Below, piece by piece: positions 40,238 through 43,746 of a DNA stretch of 43,746 nt. The translations under genes and the position numbers were made by a program. Origin of the DNA: Smithella sp. (GTDB taxonomy: Bacteria > Desulfobacterota > Syntrophia > Syntrophales > Smithellaceae); the NCBI GenBank assembly GCA_018056685.1, contig JAGPFC010000001.1, positions 196,178-239,923 of the forward strand, written 5' to 3'. Positions within the stretch are counted from its first letter, which is position 1, and each line of letters opens with the position of its first letter. Below the pieces are notes generated by a model that searched no databases, had not been told where the DNA came from, and was given only the letters and a program-made list of their open reading frames with translations.

Positions 40238-42064
40238 TCAGTTTTCCAGAATCACCGACATCCGGCAGTGCTTGCAGTCGAATTCAAGACGATAGGTATG
40301 ATGAGCATCCCGAAGATACAACGGTTCTCTGACGGAGGACTCCGGTTTCTGCAGCCGGGGACACATATCCAACTGATACCGGATACAGTAGCGCGTGGTC
40401 ATGAGGGTTTTACCGGTAAAATCGGAAAGCGTCTCAAAGGCCGGCTCGTCAACGGTTGCGCCTTGCCGTTCATAGAACCGTCTGGCCGCCGCATTGAAAA
40501 CATTGGCGTGAAAGTCGAGGTGTTTTTCCGGATACGGAACATCAGTGGGATGAAACGGCCGGTCCTCGCGAACATAGGTTTCATGTCTTACGCGCGCAAG
40601 CTTTTCCAGAACATCGCGCCGGATGCCGTTCAGGAGGCTTGCGGAAAGATAGCCCGGCTCGCGCGGTTCAATGGTCAGGCGTGATATCCTAAACGGCGTG
40701 TTGCCGGCGCTGGTCAGTTGTTTTTCGATTTGGCCCCTTGCTCCGGCCGGATTGCGCGACGGTTCAAACAAAACATCCTTTACGGCTTCCACCTGATTGC
40801 CGTCTTCATCTTTTGCCGCCAGCCGGATCAACGTATCGGTCTGGCTGAAATCCATCTCCACTGCAATCAATCGTTTGGCCGATGTTTTCTTTAGCGCTTT
40901 GGCAAACGCGGTGTCGAGATTACGATAAAGGGACAGTCCGGCCTCCAGGCCTTTCATGCTGTTGGGATAAACCTTCCCCTTCTCTACCCGGTTCACTCTG
41001 GAGCCCGCCAGATCGTTTTGCCTGGTGAAAAAGCAAAGTCCGTCTCCGTTTTGCAGATCATCACGGTCCATTTGAAAATAATCTTTTCCCACCGCGGTGA
41101 TTTTCCCCAGATACTGGCCGATGGATTTCTGCGTATCGATCGAGGCGATCTTTTCTCTTTTCCCGCCGACAAAGTGCTGGCTGTAGCCGCGGTTGAACGT
41201 TCTGCTGACATCGGTCGTGAACGCAAGTTCGCTTGCACCGGAACTGCTTCGCCGGTAACCGGCGTGCCCGTTGATGAATCGATCGATCACCTGCCGGTAA
41301 GCGGCCGTTACGTTTTTGACATAGTCCATCCCCTTGTATCGCCCCTCGATTTTAAAACAGGTCGAGCCTGCGGCAATCAAATCCGGCACCCGGCTCATCA
41401 GGTTCAAATCCTTGAGCGAAAGGAGATATTTATTTTTCATTATGGTGTTGCCATCACCGTCGATCAGCGTGTAGTGGGACCGGCAGGGCTGCGCGCAAAC
41501 GCCGCGATTGCCGCTGCGACCCGCAACGGCTTGACTCATGTAACATTGTCCGCTGTAGGAAACGCACAACGCGCCATGCACAAACGTTTCCAGTTCTATC
41601 TTCGGGGCCTGGCGGCGAATCCCGGCAATCTCGGAAAGAGAAAGTTCCCGGGCCAAAATGACCCGCTGAAATCCCACGGCCTCCAGAAACCGGACCTTCT
41701 CCGGCGTACTGTTGTGCATCTGGGTGCTGGCAATCAGCGGAATCGGCGGCAAGTCCAGCTCCAGCAAACCGACATCCTGAATAATCAGCCCGTCGGCGCC
41801 CAGCGCATCGATGGCCCTGATCAGATCCAGCGATTCGGCAAGTTCCGAATCGGTAAGAATGGTATTGAGCGCCACATAAACTTTCGCCCGATAGAAGTGG
41901 GCGTGTTCAATCAGACGGGCAATATCGTCAAGCTGCACACCGGCTGCGGCCCGGGCGCTGAATTTCGGCGCGCCGATATACACGGCATCCGCGCCATGAT
42001 CGATGGCTGCTATTCCGATAGCGGCATCGCCTGCCGGCGCCAGCAATTCCAGTGATGTGACCAT
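40238..42064 (-). CDS. U32 family protein (RlhA/YdcP-like), copy 2
   Basis: 608 residues, colinear with copy 1 at 18501-20324, including the segments FVHGALCVSYSGQCYMS, GNRGVCAQPCRSHY, MTTRYCIRYQLDMCP and CKHCRM. Same presumed iron-sulfur cysteines. Its ATG follows directly on the stop codon of the N-hydrolase gene (TAGATG), so the two are translated together. Two copies in 22 kb, each with its own N-hydrolase, suggest two substrates (two RNA sites) or a recent duplication; the stretch 150-215 is almost identical while the C-terminal half differs more. Confidence 0.88.
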   Translation of the reverse strand: MVTSLELLAPAGDAAIGIAAIDHGADAVYIGAPKFSARAAAGVQLDDIARLIEHAHFYRAKVYVALNTILTDSELAESLDLIRAIDALGADGLIIQDVGLLELDLPPIPLIASTQMHNSTPEKVRFLEAVGFQRVILARELSLSEIAGIRRQAPKIELETFVHGALCVSYSGQCYMSQAVAGRSGNRGVCAQPCRSHYTLIDGDGNTIMKNKYLLSLKDLNLMSRVPDLIAAGSTCFKIEGRYKGMDYVKNVTAAYRQVIDRFINGHAGYRRSSSGASELAFTTDVSRTFNRGYSQHFVGGKREKIASIDTQKSIGQYLGKITAVGKDYFQMDRDDLQNGDGLCFFTRQNDLAGSRVNRVEKGKVYPNSMKGLEAGLSLYRNLDTAFAKALKKTSAKRLIAVEMDFSQTDTLIRLAAKDEDGNQVEAVKDVLFEPSRNPAGARGQIEKQLTSAGNTPFRISRLTIEPREPGYLSASLLNGIRRDVLEKLARVRHETYVREDRPFHPTDVPYPEKHLDFHANVFNAAARRFYERQGATVDEPAFETLSDFTGKTLMTTRYCIRYQLDMCPRLQKPESSVREPLYLRDAHHTYRLEFDCKHCRMSVILEN

Positions 42065-42514
42065 CTATTCTCTCCCGGAAGAAGTTGATATTTTTTGAAC
42101 GGCCTTTTTGATAAATTTCTCCACAATACTTCTCGCTTCGTCCATGGAGGAATAGGCAACCGTCCGGATGCCGGGACTGCCTGCAATCATGGCGGACAAA
42201 ACTTTCTTCGATTGGCGTCGATACAGGCACAAAACAGGCCTTTTCATTGCCGTGGCCCATCCCAGTTCATAGCCCACACCCAGAGAAGGTGTGGTCACCT
42301 CGGCCACCACACAATCGCAGGATTCCAGCCAGGCCATGTCGCGGTCATGAATAAACCGGTCATGCGGTCCGTCATTGCCTTTTTCCGACAGAGCGGGATT
42401 GCCGACGTGTTCGGTCAGGACGTCGCCAAATGACATTAAAACCTCAATCATTGCTTTGTAGATTTCGGCATCCTGCCGTCCGGCGCGAATCGCTCCTGCA
42501 AAATAAATTTTCAT
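42065..42514 (-). CDS. Nucleoside 2-deoxyribosyltransferase / DNPH1-like nucleotide N-hydrolase, copy 2
   Basis: 149 residues from ATG 42514 (AGGGAG just before it; the longer frame from 42577 has no site). KIYFAGAIRAGRQDAEIYK, LTEHVGN, DRDMAWLESCDCVVAEVTTPSLGVGYELGWA and RPVLCLYRR match copy 1 and the Rcl/DNPH1 signature. The catalytic Glu lies in YELG or VAEV. The stop codon touches the U32 start. Compared with copy 1 the C-terminus carries an extra KISTSSGRE tail. Confidence 0.85.
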   Translation of the reverse strand: MKIYFAGAIRAGRQDAEIYKAMIEVLMSFGDVLTEHVGNPALSEKGNDGPHDRFIHDRDMAWLESCDCVVAEVTTPSLGVGYELGWATAMKRPVLCLYRRQSKKVLSAMIAGSPGIRTVAYSSMDEARSIVEKFIKKAVQKISTSSGRE

Positions 42515-42587
42515 AGACTCCCTACGCCCAGGCGTTGAAACAATTTTGCTATTGATACCACTGATGGTTGCCTGCATTCAACACATT

Positions 42588-42785
42588 TAATGAGACTTCA
42601 ATTTCAAAAGCGTCGCACATTAAAATTGGTAAGTCGAATTATTCAATAGCTTTGCTATTGGAAACTATCCCCGGAGAGAAACGACGCGGGACACTTTTTA
42701 GTGAGACCCTCTAAAAACGAGCATAGCGAAGGTTGAAGTGTTGGTCGAACTATCCCGAAGTGAAACGACGTAGGACACCAGCCAC
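42588..42785 (+). repeat. Mosaic hairpin repeat cluster 7 (gap 42515-42886)
   Basis: AATGAGACTTCAATTTCAAA, AGCGTCGCACATTAAAATTG, GTAAGTCGAATTATTC, ACTATCCCCGGAGAGAAACG, ACGCGGGACAC, then AGTGAGACCCTCTAAAAACG, GTTGAAGTGTTGGTCGAACT, ATCCCGAAGTGAAACGACGT, AGGACACCAGCCACTGC. Two full units in tandem, immediately before the Fic promoter segment. Confidence 0.75.
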
Positions 42786-42794
42786 TGCTTTCCA

Positions 42795-42886
42795 TGGTGG
42801 ACATTATTCCGGACAAATTATACTTGATAATTTAAAAATATAGTGTATTTATAAGGCGTTGCTAATTTAATTAACCGGACATTTTT
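42795..42886 (+). repeat. Conserved upstream segment of Fic copy 2
   Basis: Nearly identical to 9019-9110, with two CCGGACA repeats, TATAGTGTATTTATAAGGCG and the same leader without a Shine-Dalgarno motif. The two differ by a few substitutions and a small deletion. Confidence 0.7.
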
Positions 42887-43746
42887 ATGGACATTTACGG
42901 CAAAGAATTATTATCAAACAATATCAAAAATCGCATAGAAACAGTTCGTTTCGGTTTCTTTAGCTTCCAGATCGGCGTCGATTCCGATAAAGTTTCCATG
43001 CCCCTGCAGCGCGTCGCCGATGCCCAAAAACGATTTTTAAGTTCACCATTATCCCAGGTGGCTGAACGTCTGGAGCAGGAAGTTCTGGTCAGCAGTATTT
43101 TCAGCACCAATACCATTGAAGGCGGCACACTTACCGAGGAAGAAACAAAGGAAGCTATCAATATAGACCCGGAACGCGTGAAGGCCGAGGAACAGCGCCG
43201 TGCCGTCAACATCAAAACAGCGTATGAAATAGCGGAAAAATCGGCACAAAGTTCGGAATGGCGTTTATCCGTTTCTTTCATAAAAAATATCCATGCCACT
43301 GTTACCGGCGGTATTTCACACAAATATAATAAGCCGGGCAAAATACGCAACAACCCCAAAAATATCGTAACCCATGTTGGAGATGCCGCCCACGGCGGAC
43401 AATACAAGCCGCCGCAGTATGGGGGCGATATCGAACTTTTACTGGAGAATCTGGTCAAATGGCATGATGAACTCACCGCCGCCGAAATACCTGCCCCGGT
43501 AAGAGCGCCTTTGATGCATTACTATTTTGAATTAATTCATCCCTTCTGGGACGGCAATGGCCGTGTCGGCCGCGTGCTGGAAGCTGCCGTACTGCATCAT
43601 GCCGGATTCCGTTACGCCCCATTCGCCATGGCGCGTTATTATCTCGAACAGATCGATCAATACTTCACCCTGTTTAATCTTTGCCGAAAAAAGGCGGAAA
43701 AGAAAACGGCATATCCGAACACCCCGTTTGTTCTTTTTCATCTTGA
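42887..43746 (+). CDS. Fic family protein, copy 2 (partial, runs off the right edge)
   Basis: The first 286 residues of a protein that is about 95% identical by eye to the Fic protein at 9111, mostly differing in residues 19-33. It keeps the inhibitory motif TNTIEG and the catalytic HPFWDGNGRVGR. Same upstream segment as copy 1 and likewise preceded by a mosaic repeat. C-terminus not in the window. Two nearly identical Fic copies could act on the same target. Confidence 0.92.
   Translation, partial: MDIYGKELLSNNIKNRIETVRFGFFSFQIGVDSDKVSMPLQRVADAQKRFLSSPLSQVAERLEQEVLVSSIFSTNTIEGGTLTEEETKEAINIDPERVKAEEQRRAVNIKTAYEIAEKSAQSSEWRLSVSFIKNIHATVTGGISHKYNKPGKIRNNPKNIVTHVGDAAHGGQYKPPQYGGDIELLLENLVKWHDELTAAEIPAPVRAPLMHYYFELIHPFWDGNGRVGRVLEAAVLHHAGFRYAPFAMARYYLEQIDQYFTLFNLCRKKAEKKTAYPNTPFVLFHL

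Overview
The window looks like chromosomal DNA of a strictly anaerobic, probably syntrophic deltaproteobacterium (Desulfobacterota; Syntrophaceae such as Smithella or Syntrophus is my best guess, made from gene content and not from a database match). Reasons: two selenocysteine formate dehydrogenases, a tungsten-type aldehyde:ferredoxin oxidoreductase operon, a glycyl radical enzyme, crotonases and a CoA thioesterase, a ferritin-like/rubrerythrin-type protein and SpoIIAA/STAS-like and Fic proteins. No rRNA, tRNA, CRISPR array, transposase or integrase was recognised.

Layout. (1) 1-1.7 kb: the 5' part of a glycyl radical enzyme (minus strand, running off the left edge), divergent from a FadR/PdhR-type GntR regulator; two TTGGT-N3-ACCA operators lie between them. 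(2) 1.7-7.5 kb: minus-strand housekeeping or degradative genes (small DUF6504-like protein, YbaK-type deacylase, M24 peptidase-like protein, secernin/C69 hydrolase, glycerate 2-kinase, YheU-like protein). (3) 7.5-15.4 kb: accessory zone with STAS-like protein, unknown protein, Fic protein, alpha/beta hydrolase, two crotonases and a dihydrouridine synthase, separated by a modular hairpin-rich intergenic repeat. (4) 15.6-31.1 kb: molybdenum/formate zone with fdhA1 (Sec), a U32 hydroxylase/peptidase + nucleotide N-hydrolase pair, a MarR - molybdopterin oxidoreductase - thioesterase operon, modABC + FmdE-like + DUF364-like operon, and fdhA2 (Sec). (5) 31.5-39.4 kb: ferritin-like protein, a five-gene aldehyde oxidoreductase operon (FeS subunit, W-enzyme, FAD subunit, ThiF/MoeB-like, MoaD-like) and, from its own sigma70 promoter, a three-gene operon of a TiaS-like protein, a 74-residue unknown and a molybdenum-storage-protein-family kinase fold. 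(6) 39.5 kb-end: second copies of the unknown protein, the U32/N-hydrolase pair and the Fic gene.

How it fits together: modABC imports molybdate or tungstate; FmdE-like, DUF364-like, MoaD/ThiF-like and the storage-protein homologue would store the metal and load it into the pterin cofactor; the FdhAs, the AOR and the MarR-controlled oxidoreductase use it. A palindrome of the form TGTCA-N4-TGACA recurs in front of fdhA1, modA, the aor operon and, in weaker form, fdhA2, which suggests one metal-responsive regulon whose regulator is not in the window. The most novel-looking part is the TiaS-like / 74-aa / storage-protein operon next to the tungsten-enzyme operon.
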